From positions 1 to 32,169 of the forward strand of contig VMSU01000082.1 in the NCBI GenBank assembly GCA_013792005.1: 32,169 nucleotides of DNA, read 5' to 3'. Made by a program: the position numbers and the translations under genes. Below, piece after piece: positions 25,362 to 32,169 of the stretch. The stretch comes from Desulfobulbaceae bacterium (lineage in GTDB: Bacteria > Desulfobacterota > Desulfobulbia > Desulfobulbales > VMSU01). The notes beneath the pieces are model-generated. The model made no database searches and was not told the origin of the DNA. It saw nothing but the letters and a program-made list of their open reading frames with translations. Positions within the stretch are counted from its first letter, which is position 1, and each line of letters begins with the position of its first letter.

Positions 25362-26948
25362 ATGACCCAATTTAACAAAGCAGAAATTGAACGTTGCCGA
25401 ACCTTTGGCATTATCAGCCATCCCGACGCCGGCAAGACCACTCTCACAGAGAAACTTCTCCTCTACGGTGGTGCTATCCAGTTGGCAGGAGCTGTGAAAT
25501 CAAAAAAAGCGGCCCGTAAGGCCACCTCCGACTGGATGACAGTTGAGCAGGAACGCGGTATTTCGGTGACCACCTCGGTGATGAAGTTTCAGTACCGTGA
25601 TTTTGAGATCAACCTGCTGGATACTCCAGGCCATCAGGATTTCTCGGAGGATACCTACCGGGTTTTGACCGCCGTTGATAGTGCCTTGATGGTGATTGAC
25701 AGTGCGAAGGGTGTTGAGGCTCAGACTGAGCGCCTGATGGAGGTTTGCCGGATGCGCAATACTCCGATCATCACTTTCATTAATAAGCTCGATCGGGAGG
25801 GGCTGTCGCCCCTTGAGGTTATGGGGGATATTGAAAATAAGCTCCAGATCGAATGTGCTCCCATGTCCTGGCCAATTGGCATGGGCAAGAATTTCAAGGG
25901 GGTCTACAATCTCTATCGCAAGGAACTGCACCTGTTTACCCCTGGCAAAGAGACTGCCGATCAGGACGGGCTTGTTATTACCGATTTGTCTGACCCACGC
26001 CTTGATCAGCTGTTAGGGCATCAGGCCGAGGAGCTGCGCAATGATATTGAACTTTTGGCTGGAGCGGCCTGTCCGTTTGACTATCAGCACTATCTGAAGG
26101 CTAATCAAACACCGGTTTTTTTTGGCAGCGCGGTCAATAATTTCGGGGTCAGGGAGCTGCTTGACGCCTTTGTCGAGAACGCTCCTCATCCCGAACCCCG
26201 TCAGACTGAGACCCGTGAGGTTTCACCCTATGAAGCGGATTTTTCGGGATTTGTCTTTAAAATCCAAGCCAATATGAATCCGGCTCATCGCGATCGGATT
26301 GCTTTTTTGCGTATTTGTTCGGGGAAATTTACCCGCGGCATGAAGGTGATGCATCATCGGATTGGTAAGGAGGTCACCTTGTCGAACGCCACCTTTTTTA
26401 TGGCCCAGGGCCGGACTAATATCGAGGAGGCATATCCAGGTGATATTATTGGTCTTCACAACCACGGAACCATAAAAATCGGCGATACTTTTTCCATTAA
26501 GGAGCCGCTTAAATTTACCGGGATTCCTAACTTTGCGCCGGAACTCTTTCGTCGGGTCATTCTCAAAAATCCCTTGAAGTTGAAGCAGTTGCAAAAAGGT
26601 CTGCTGCAACTGGCGGAGGAGGGCGCTGTGCAGGTCTTCCGGCCTCAGTTGGGCAGTAGTTATATCTTGGGAGCGGTGGGCGAGTTGCAGTTTGAGGTGA
26701 CCATGGCCCGACTCAAAGCGGAGTACGGGGTTGATGCCATCTATGAATCGGTAGATTTGGCTGATGCCCGGTGGATTAGCTCGGCGAATCGTAAAAAGCT
26801 TGAGGAGTTCAAGAGCCGGAATCAGGCCAGTCTGTATCTTGATGCGGACGGGTTTTTAACATATTTGGCTCAGAGTCAATGGCATCTGACCTATGTTATG
26901 GAGCAATGGCCGGATATTGTCTTCATGAAGACCAGGGAACATATGTGA
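25362..26948 (+). CDS. prfC: Peptide chain release factor 3 (RF3)
   Basis: This 528-aa translational GTPase frees RF1/RF2 from the ribosome after termination. The length matches E. coli RF3 (529 aa). GTPase motifs are G1 SHPDAGKTT (19-27), G2 RGISVTTSV (65-73), G3 DTPGH (87-91) and G4 NKLD (141-144). Domains II and III follow, with RF3 words such as [10 protein letters not shown] near residue 437. No clear ribosome site precedes the ATG. The ferredoxin-nitroreductase gene begins 39 bp downstream and may share the transcript. Confidence 0.96.
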   Translation: MTQFNKAEIERCRTFGIISHPDAGKTTLTEKLLLYGGAIQLAGAVKSKKAARKATSDWMTVEQERGISVTTSVMKFQYRDFEINLLDTPGHQDFSEDTYRVLTAVDSALMVIDSAKGVEAQTERLMEVCRMRNTPIITFINKLDREGLSPLEVMGDIENKLQIECAPMSWPIGMGKNFKGVYNLYRKELHLFTPGKETADQDGLVITDLSDPRLDQLLGHQAEELRNDIELLAGAACPFDYQHYLKANQTPVFFGSAVNNFGVRELLDAFVENAPHPEPRQTETREVSPYEADFSGFVFKIQANMNPAHRDRIAFLRICSGKFTRGMKVMHHRIGKEVTLSNATFFMAQGRTNIEEAYPGDIIGLHNHGTIKIGDTFSIKEPLKFTGIPNFAPELFRRVILKNPLKLKQLQKGLLQLAEEGAVQVFRPQLGSSYILGAVGELQFEVTMARLKAEYGVDAIYESVDLADARWISSANRKKLEEFKSRNQASLYLDADGFLTYLAQSQWHLTYVMEQWPDIVFMKTREHM

Positions 26949-26987
26949 TGGGGTTTAGTTAATGATCGGGTGAGAGGAGGAGAGCTG

Positions 26988-27821
26988 ATGGATCTGCAAT
27001 TTCGCGTTGATACGGAGTTGTGTATTGGATGTGGGCAGTGTGTGGACGATTGTCCTTATATGGTTCTGGCCATGGATGAAAACGTCCCTATGGTGGTTGC
27101 GGCTCGGGCTGGCGCCTGTATTCGTTGCCAGCACTGCCTTGCTATCTGTCCTGAGGCGGCTTTGTCGATCCATGGAGTTGATCCGGCAGACTGTGTGTCG
27201 ATTCAGGGTCATTTCCCTGATGTCGCCCGATTGGATACCTTGATGCGGGGCCGCCGGTCCGTTCGTCGTTACCGTGATGAGAATGTGGACCTGGTCCTTA
27301 TCAGGCGGCTACTTGATACTGCCTGGCAGGCGCCAACCGGTGTTAACAGCCGTCAGGTCTTGTTTTCGGTGGTTGATGACAAAAAGTCCATGGCTGTTCT
27401 GCGTCAAGAGGTTATGGCGAGTCTGGCCAGCGCTGTTCGGGAGGGTAAACTTCCCCCGGAGCGGCAATTGTTTTCAGGTTTTGTCCGGCTGTGGGAAGAG
27501 AAGGGGGTCGATATCATCTTTCGTGGCGCTCCTCACCTGTTAATTGCCTCCGCTCCTCGCAACTGTCCTTGTCCCGAGCCTGATTGTCTGATTGCACTCT
27601 CCTATTTTGAGCTTTTAGCTCAGTGCTATGGGCTGGGCACGGTATGGGATGGTTTGGCCAGGTGGACCCTCTCTGAGTTCTTGCCGGAGTTTATGGAGCG
27701 CCTTGGTATCCCGTCGGACCACCTGGTCGGCTACGCGATGGTTTTTGGTTACCCGGCGGTGGAGTATCAACGAACTGTTGATCATGGTCCGGCATCTATC
27801 AATCGGGTGGTGTTTGGTTGA
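26988..27821 (+). CDS. Ferredoxin-nitroreductase fusion
   Basis: This 277-aa protein joins two 4Fe-4S ferredoxin motifs to a nitroreductase-like flavin domain. CIGCGQCVDDCP (Cys12/15/18/22) and CIRCQHCLAICP (Cys44/47/50/54) bind the clusters. The flavoprotein part starts at RRSVRRYRDENV (about 85) and runs to the end. The clusters probably feed electrons to FMN; the substrate is unknown. The frame also opens at a GTG at 26970, but GGAGGAGAG lies just upstream of the ATG at 26988, which I chose. Such fusions are common in strict anaerobes. Confidence 0.92.
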   Translation: MDLQFRVDTELCIGCGQCVDDCPYMVLAMDENVPMVVAARAGACIRCQHCLAICPEAALSIHGVDPADCVSIQGHFPDVARLDTLMRGRRSVRRYRDENVDLVLIRRLLDTAWQAPTGVNSRQVLFSVVDDKKSMAVLRQEVMASLASAVREGKLPPERQLFSGFVRLWEEKGVDIIFRGAPHLLIASAPRNCPCPEPDCLIALSYFELLAQCYGLGTVWDGLARWTLSEFLPEFMERLGIPSDHLVGYAMVFGYPAVEYQRTVDHGPASINRVVFG

Positions 27822-27914
27822 TCAGCAGGAGTGGAGTTTGTTATTGCCAGAACACTTAGTGAGTGAGATCAAGACGGTTCCCTCGCCTGCAATCAGAAAA
27901 ATGGACCAGGAATT

Positions 27915-28994
27915 ATGGCTGAAAATCCTCTCTCCCCGGCGCGCAAGATGGGGCTTCCTCCCGGGAGCGCTATTTATATTGGTGAGCGGCGAACCAGTCC
28001 GGTAACTCTGACCCTTACTTCCTTTTCACCGGAGTTCGTTGAAATAGCAACATTGACCGCCGAGTTGCCGCCCTTTGTCGCGGAATCTGGCGTAGTTAAC
28101 TGGCTTGATATTGTCGGTTTGCATGATGTGTCGATTATTGAGGAGATTGGTCATCGTTTTAACCTTCATCCTCTTACCGTCGAGGACATCCTCAACACTA
28201 CTCAGCGACCGAAGCTCGACATCTACGATGATTATCTTTTCGTCGTCGTTCGTATGCCTACTTACAACAAAGCTGACGGAGAAATTGGCCTTGAGCAGGT
28301 CAGTATGGTTATTACCAATAACTTGCTGCTTACGTTTCAGGAAAGAGGGTTTGCTGCGATGGACTCGATCCGGGCACGGATCACTGGAGCAAAAGGCCGG
28401 ATCAGAAGGATGGGGTCCGATTATCTGGCTCATTCTGTTCTTGATGCAGTCGTAGACTGCTATTTCTCTCTGCTTGAACAGTTGGAGATCTTGACCGACG
28501 ATCTGGAAGAGGAGGTCATCGGTGAGTCAACAAAGGAGACCATCTTTCGGATTCATAAGCTGAAAACCAAGATGACTCTGCTTCGGAAATCGGTATGGCC
28601 CCTGCGCGACCTGATCAATTCCTTGTATCGCGATGATTTGCCGTTTATTTCCGATGCTGCGTATCCTTTCCTGAAAGACCTGGCTGATCATACCATCCAG
28701 ATTATAGATAGCGTTGAGACCTTGCGTGATATTATTACCGGCCTTTTGGACGTCTACTTGTCGACGGCCAGCAATCGGATGAACGAGGTGATGAAGGTTC
28801 TCACTATCTTTGCCGCGATCTTCATTCCTTTGACCTTTATTGCAGGGCTATACGGCATGAACTTTAATACAGCTATTAGCCCTTATAATATGCCGGAGTT
28901 GAACTGGGTATACGGTTATCCTGGGGCGCTCTTGTTGATGCTGGCAGTGGCGGTGGGCATGGTCACTGTCTTTAGGAAACGAGGGTGGTTTTGA
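27915..28994 (+). CDS. corA: CorA magnesium/cobalt transporter
   Basis: This 359-aa channel imports Mg2+ and can carry Co2+ or Ni2+. The large N-terminal cytoplasmic domain contains the family words HPLTVEDILNTTQRPK and a long helix leading to the membrane. Two C-terminal transmembrane helices (about 293-313 and 333-352) flank the signature YGMN (313-316), and the tail is basic (FRKRGWF). AGGA precedes the ATG. It lies 93 bp after the nitroreductase and is convergent with the next gene, 26 bp away. Confidence 0.95.
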   Translation: MAENPLSPARKMGLPPGSAIYIGERRTSPVTLTLTSFSPEFVEIATLTAELPPFVAESGVVNWLDIVGLHDVSIIEEIGHRFNLHPLTVEDILNTTQRPKLDIYDDYLFVVVRMPTYNKADGEIGLEQVSMVITNNLLLTFQERGFAAMDSIRARITGAKGRIRRMGSDYLAHSVLDAVVDCYFSLLEQLEILTDDLEEEVIGESTKETIFRIHKLKTKMTLLRKSVWPLRDLINSLYRDDLPFISDAAYPFLKDLADHTIQIIDSVETLRDIITGLLDVYLSTASNRMNEVMKVLTIFAAIFIPLTFIAGLYGMNFNTAISPYNMPELNWVYGYPGALLLMLAVAVGMVTVFRKRGWF

Positions 28995-29020
28995 AGGGTG
29001 GAAAAGGTGAGTTTGTGGTT

Positions 29021-29503
29021 TTAGGAGTGAGAAGATTGCATGTTTAAGAGGTTTTCGACTTGTTGTGGGGTCAGGTAATTTCTCTTGATGGCAATCTGGC
29101 CAAACTTCTTGTCGCTCTTATCGCTCTCACCACTCTGGCAGAACAGAATTTGGGCAATATCCTCAAGTGTCAGCCATTTCTGTATACGGGCCAGTTCGCC
29201 GATCCTGCTTATGTTTGCCATGTTCTCCGGGGCGTGAACATCAAGTTCATTTTCGAGCAGTTCTTCAACCGTTCCTTCAGATTGCTGTACGTCATAAAAC
29301 TCCCGCTTCAGATTGATAATCCAAGCTGGGATGGAGATGGCAAAGAAAATTACCGCAGCAATAAGGACTTTCTGCCATACATACCCTTCAACACTGACTC
29401 CAAAAGGATAGGCCAGCATCGCGAAGTAAAACATCGACATTACGATACACAACGCTGTTTTCTTCTCGGCACTGAATTTTTTGGTTGTTTTGTTAGTGTT
29501 CAT
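29021..29503 (-). CDS. Two-helix membrane protein with predicted sigma-54 promoter, unknown
   Basis: This 160-aa protein has two transmembrane helices (about 17-36 and 43-65). Its C-terminal cytoplasmic half has two similar helical segments, IQKWLTLEDIAQIL (107-120) and FGQIAIKRNYLTPQQVENLL (134-153). The last pattern resembles small repeats found in type II secretion/pilus ATPase N-termini and signalling proteins, but I cannot name a family. The frame is open to 29596, but the ATG at 29503 has AAGGAGGT just upstream. A strong sigma-54 promoter lies 90-103 bp upstream, and an ATTGCA/TGCAAT cluster lies further upstream. Expression is probably tied to the NtrC-type regulator at 30603. Confidence 0.75.
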   Translation of the reverse strand: MNTNKTTKKFSAEKKTALCIVMSMFYFAMLAYPFGVSVEGYVWQKVLIAAVIFFAISIPAWIINLKREFYDVQQSEGTVEELLENELDVHAPENMANISRIGELARIQKWLTLEDIAQILFCQSGESDKSDKKFGQIAIKRNYLTPQQVENLLNMQSSHS

Positions 29504-29590
29504 AATACACCTCCTTCTTGGTTTGTGTGGGTCCTTATCCCCTATTGTGGTGTTTTTCTCTCTTTTCTCTTCTCTCTTGGTTTGATAACA

Positions 29591-29608
29591 GAGCAATCAT
29601 GATGCCAA
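29591..29608 (-). promoter_or_regulatory. Candidate sigma-54 promoter (minus strand)
   Basis: On the minus strand the sequence reads TTGGCATCATGATTGCTC. The GG (-24) and GC (-12) are exactly 10 bp apart, and TGGCAT and TTGCT match the TGGCAC-N5-TTGCW consensus closely. The predicted start near 29581 leaves a leader of about 78 nt before the 160-aa membrane protein gene. Confidence 0.7.
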
Positions 29609-29741
29609 TAAATTTGTTTTGAAGGGAGTTTTTTCGAAGAGGTATATGCAATATATTGATATCGAGAGATAAATTACTTGTCGTCTGGCAGGTGTGCATG
29701 CCGGATTGTTTCATCTGTGTCCGCTAACTTGCGTTCTTTGC

Positions 29742-29796
29742 TCCCTAAAATTGCAAATATGCAATTTTAGGGATTGCACGATTGCATACCTGCAAT
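29742..29796. promoter_or_regulatory. Palindromic enhancer-like cluster (ATTGCA/TGCAAT half-sites)
   Basis: A palindrome has 14-bp arms (29742-29755 and 29760-29773) around AATA. Its inner arms read AATTGCA and TGCAATT. A second site, ATTGCA-TACC-TGCAAT (29781-29796), uses the same half-sites and the same 4-bp gap, with its centre 31 bp away (about three turns). An extra ATTGCA lies at 29773-29778. The cluster is about 160-215 bp upstream of the minus-strand sigma-54 start, the usual place for an enhancer, and about 400-460 bp from the plus-strand one. No T-run follows, so a terminator is unlikely. Confidence 0.65.
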
Positions 29797-30173
29797 GTAT
29801 CAGGGGAAACAGATGGTTTTGCTTCTGATTTTGCCAATTTTTGTACTCTGGGTAAATAAAAGTGAAGATTACGTGTCTAAGATAATCATAGGGCTAATGC
29901 TGAAAAACAAGGTCACATTTTCTGCATCTGTAGCATCATTCTTACTGATCCTGATAAGATCCTCACAGGCTTATTAATAGTGATATATCCTTCTGTTTCA
30001 CCAGGTTTGTGGAGATTTGGAGTTTTTTGATTGTGCCTGGCCAGGGTGCATCATGTTCATTTTGGCGGAAAGCCGGAATGAGGGATTTGCTTGTTGACAA
30101 CCGAGTGAGAAAGGGGAGGAAGGGGCCGCACGCTGGCAGGAGAAATCACTGACTGTTGCTGTGTGCTGTTTGA
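29797..30173. other. Intergenic stretch, no gene recognised
   Basis: This part of the divergent region between the 160-aa membrane protein and the NifX-like gene has an open frame at 29774-29977 that is hydrophobic but lacks a ribosome site. I see no RNA gene or repeat beyond the flanking sites. Confidence 0.5.
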
Positions 30174-30191
30174 TAGGCACTACTATTGCAT
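30174..30191 (+). promoter_or_regulatory. Candidate sigma-54 promoter of the NifX-like gene
   Basis: TAGGCACTACTATTGCAT has GG (30176-30177) and GC (30188-30189) exactly 10 bp apart, with GGCAC and TTGCA as in the sigma-54 consensus. The predicted start near 30201 is 57 bp before the ATG at 30258. Confidence 0.7.
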
Positions 30192-30257
30192 TGAAAATGA
30201 CTCACAATTGATAAAAAATGCCGCCTGTTATGAAAATTCATTGCAAGAGTGATACTT

Positions 30258-30566
30258 ATGAAAACCACAGCGATAGCTTTGTTTGGCTCACGGATCTCCC
30301 CCCGTTTTGATTGTGCTCAGGAATTTATGGTGATCACAAGTTCTGAAAACGCCGTGACAGGGAAACATATCGAAACTATCCGGGAGGATATGCCAATTAT
30401 GAAGGTACGGCGTTTAACTGCTCTTAAGGTGGATACCTTAATCTGCGGAGGGGTTGATGAATCTTCACGTGAACATCTTCTCTCCCACGGGATCAAGATC
30501 CTTGCCAATAAAAAAGGAGAAGTAGAAGAGAATGTTTCCAGTTATATTACTTCTTCGTCTGATTGA
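30258..30566 (+). CDS. NifX/NifB-C-terminal-like cofactor-binding protein
   Basis: This 102-aa protein belongs to the dinitrogenase iron-molybdenum cofactor family. Visible words are ALFGSRISPRFDCAQEFMVI near the start, CGGVDESS in the middle and LLSHGIKILANKKGEVEENV at the end, the expected fold length. No nif genes are present, so it is probably one of the stand-alone family members of unknown role. A GTG start lies 3 codons upstream, but AAGAG 8-10 nt before the ATG at 30258 favours the ATG. A sigma-54 promoter lies upstream, and an NtrC-type regulator gene converges 36 bp downstream. Confidence 0.85.
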   Translation: MKTTAIALFGSRISPRFDCAQEFMVITSSENAVTGKHIETIREDMPIMKVRRLTALKVDTLICGGVDESSREHLLSHGIKILANKKGEVEENVSSYITSSSD

Positions 30567-30602
30567 GTTTGTCCTGATCGCATCATCAATGGTGCCAGAG
30601 TG

Positions 30603-31970
30603 TTAACCCTCCTGATATTTTTTTAGTTTCCTCCATAAAGATACACGGTCAATCCCAAGCACATTTGCTGCCTTCGTTTTGTTTCCTTCAACTGTTTTAA
30701 GAACAGATAATATGTGGTCACGCTCATTTTCTTCAAGGCTACAGGTCTGTCGTTCTGCTTGAATTGGGTGTGTCGATATCCGTTTGTACTTGTTGAGTTC
30801 TTGCGGTAGATGGTGAAGTTTAATTTCCGGTTCATTGCTCATTGCCAGTGACCGTTCAATGATATTTTCAAGTTCTCTGACATTCCCGGGGTAATCATAT
30901 TCTTGGAGGGCGGTCAGGGCTTCAGTTGTGATAGATTTCATCGTGTTGTCAACTATCGGATATTTTGCTAGAAAATGGCGCACGAGTTGTGGAATGTCAT
31001 CTTTTCTGTCGCGCAAAGGAGGGATGTTGAGTGAAACAACATTTAATCGATAGTATAGATCTTGGCGAAACCGTCCAGCCTTGACCTCATCTTGCAGGTC
31101 TTTGTTCGTCGCGGCTACTATGCGAATATCAATTGGAATTTCAGTTGTTCCGCCGACTCTGATGATCTTTTTTTCCTGCAAAACACGTAGGAGTTTCACC
31201 TGCATTGTTACCGGAATCTCACCAATCTCATCAAGAAGGACCACCCCCTCGTCTGCCGATTCAAGCAAGCCTTTGCGCCCTTTGCTGGCCCCAGTGAAGG
31301 CGTCTTTTTCGTGACCGAAAAGCTCGTTGAGCATTAGCTCTTCATTGAGCGCTGCACAGTTAATTGGCAAGAACCGTTTGTTGGCCCTGGGACTCAGTTC
31401 ATAGATTGTTCGGGCAACCAGCTCTTTTCCTGTGCCTGTTTCACCGTGGATAAGAACGTTACAGTCCAACTGAGCGACTTGGGCAATATCATCTTTTAGT
31501 TTTAAAATGGCAGAGTTGTGCCCGACGAATTGGGTCACCCCTTTTTTTGCCATGATCCGCTGTTTTAATCTGGTTATTTCATTTTTAAGAACAACTTTTT
31601 CCAGGGCTTTTTTTACCAGAATACGTAATTCTTTCAACTTGATTGGTTTTGGCAGGTAATAGAAAGCGCCTTTGGCCATGGCATCAACAGCAGAGTTGAC
31701 AGTGGCATAGCCAGTGACGATAATTACTTCCGCCTCCGGTAGCATATTTTGTGCTGCCTCCATGACCTGCACACCATCAATGTCTGCCATTTTAAGATCA
31801 GTAATTATCAGGTCAAAGTGATCACGAGAAATTTTGTCAATGGCCTCCATTCCGTTCGGCGCTGTTGCTACGGAATATCCATCGGCGTTAAGGATGTGGC
31901 TTATGTTCTGAAGGTTGATAACTTCATCGTCAACAACCAATATTCGTAAATCTTTATTGTCGGACATCAT
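30603..31970 (-). CDS. NtrC-family sigma-54-dependent response regulator
   Basis: This 455-aa activator has three domains. The receiver (about 8-125) has Asp58 in LIITDLKM and Lys108 in PKPIKLKEL. The AAA+ domain (about 147-385) has Walker A GETGTGKE (176-183), the sigma-54 loop DAFTGA (223-228), Walker B VVLLDEIGE and the arginine-finger region FRQDLYYRLNV. The C-terminal Fis-type helix-turn-helix (about 426-451) has GNKTKAANVLGIDRVSLWRKL. The sigma-54 loop is usually GAFTGA; here the first Gly is Asp. AGGA lies 4 nt before the ATG. It follows a kinase gene by 27 bp and is the best candidate to act on the sigma-54 promoters beside it. Confidence 0.95.
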   Translation of the reverse strand: MMSDNKDLRILVVDDEVINLQNISHILNADGYSVATAPNGMEAIDKISRDHFDLIITDLKMADIDGVQVMEAAQNMLPEAEVIIVTGYATVNSAVDAMAKGAFYYLPKPIKLKELRILVKKALEKVVLKNEITRLKQRIMAKKGVTQFVGHNSAILKLKDDIAQVAQLDCNVLIHGETGTGKELVARTIYELSPRANKRFLPINCAALNEELMLNELFGHEKDAFTGASKGRKGLLESADEGVVLLDEIGEIPVTMQVKLLRVLQEKKIIRVGGTTEIPIDIRIVAATNKDLQDEVKAGRFRQDLYYRLNVVSLNIPPLRDRKDDIPQLVRHFLAKYPIVDNTMKSITTEALTALQEYDYPGNVRELENIIERSLAMSNEPEIKLHHLPQELNKYKRISTHPIQAERQTCSLEENERDHILSVLKTVEGNKTKAANVLGIDRVSLWRKLKKYQEG

Positions 31971-31997
31971 TTGTTCCTATCTCGTTTAACGGTATTG

Positions 31998-32169
31998 TCA
32001 TGCTGTAGTTTGTCCCTCGCTTGATGGTAACGTGATGTCAAATCTGGTTCCCTTCCCCGGTGCACTTTGCACCACAATACTTCCTTTGTGTTTTTTAATA
32101 ATTCCGTAAACAACAGCTAAGCCCAGTCCCGTTCCTTCTCCCACCTTTTTGGTGGTGTAGAATGGATCA
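31998..32169 (-). CDS. Histidine kinase, C-terminal end (N-terminus off window)
   Basis: The minus strand reads from the right edge to a TGA at 31998-32000. The 56 residues visible are the end of a kinase ATPase domain: [20 protein letters not shown] holds the G2 box, then [20 protein letters not shown]. The order and 27-bp spacing to the NtrC-type regulator show a two-component pair, with the kinase upstream. The sensor part lies outside the window. Confidence 0.9.
   Translation of the reverse strand, partial: DPFYTTKKVGEGTGLGLAVVYGIIKKHKGSIVVQSAPGKGTRFDITLPSSEGQTTA

Noticed and set aside
26970-26988. GTG start for the ferredoxin-nitroreductase
   Set aside because: The GTG lies just before the GGAGGAGAG ribosome site that serves the ATG at 26988.
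29060-29602. Plus-strand 180-aa frame opposite the 160-aa membrane protein
   Set aside because: It is antisense to a minus-strand frame that has AAGGAGGT, two transmembrane helices and a sigma-54 promoter. The antisense product has no recognisable features.
29682-29700. TGGCAGGTGTGCATGC as another sigma-54 promoter
   Set aside because: The GG to GC gap is 11 bp rather than 10, and no gene start fits.
29742-29773. The long palindrome as a terminator of a neighbouring gene
   Set aside because: No T-run follows on either strand, no gene ends nearby, and the same half-sites recur beside it, which fits an operator better.
29774-29977. 67-aa plus-strand frame in the divergent intergenic region
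   Set aside because: It overlaps the enhancer-like cluster, has no ribosome site and shows only AT-driven hydrophobicity.

Overview
The window looks like chromosomal DNA from a sulfate-reducer-like member of the former Deltaproteobacteria (Desulfobulbales-like). The evidence is gene content: a NiFe hydrogenase large subunit, AmmeMemoRadiSam genes, a ferredoxin-nitroreductase, many PAS-type sensor kinases, an NtrC-type sigma-54 regulator, and extended PstC/PstA permeases. This placement is inference; there is no rRNA here. No tRNA, CRISPR array, transposase, prophage gene or attachment site was seen.

Region 1 (1-7563) lies on the minus strand. The left edge cuts a NiFe hydrogenase large-subunit gene, which has three 16-bp tandem repeats upstream. 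Next to it is a tight five-gene operon, read from 7465 down to 1253: an exported Memo-AMMECR1 fusion (AmrB-AmrA), a membrane protein with a spermidine-synthase-like domain, the radical SAM enzyme AmrS with a Tat-like N-terminus, a DUF2784 membrane protein, and an alpha/beta-hydrolase lipoprotein. All five products appear to be directed to the envelope. The spermidine-synthase-like gene carries two compensating frameshifts that scramble one conserved transmembrane segment.

Region 2 (8020-13431) is plus strand and encodes a CheB-CheR-PAS fusion followed by a PAS-PAS hybrid histidine kinase. It is a sensory module with no other che genes nearby.

Region 3 (13461-23610) is a complete phosphate-starvation locus. 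phoB-phoR are on the minus strand, divergent from pstS-pstC-pstA-pstB-phoU. Four arrays of 11-bp direct repeats with a TTMAY core (TTAAC, TTCAT, TTCAC, TTAAT) lie in the phoB/pstS intergenic region (two), upstream of pstA, and downstream of phoU. I interpret them as lineage-specific Pho boxes. The fourth precedes a small cysteine-rich ORF that ends at a rho-independent terminator, so it may be an unrecognised Pho-regulon member. A strong terminator hairpin between pstS and pstC probably sets the excess of PstS over the permease.

Region 4 (23764-28994) holds a receiver-histidine kinase (minus strand), then prfC (RF3), a ferredoxin-nitroreductase and a CorA transporter (plus strand).

Region 5 (29021-32169) looks like a sigma-54 regulatory unit. 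A 160-aa membrane protein gene (minus) and a NifX-like gene (plus) diverge from a 750-bp intergenic region. Each has a GG-N10-GC sigma-54 promoter, and a cluster of ATTGCA/TGCAAT half-sites lies between them, including a 14-bp-arm palindrome. An NtrC-type response regulator and the C-terminal end of its probable partner kinase follow on the minus strand to the right edge.
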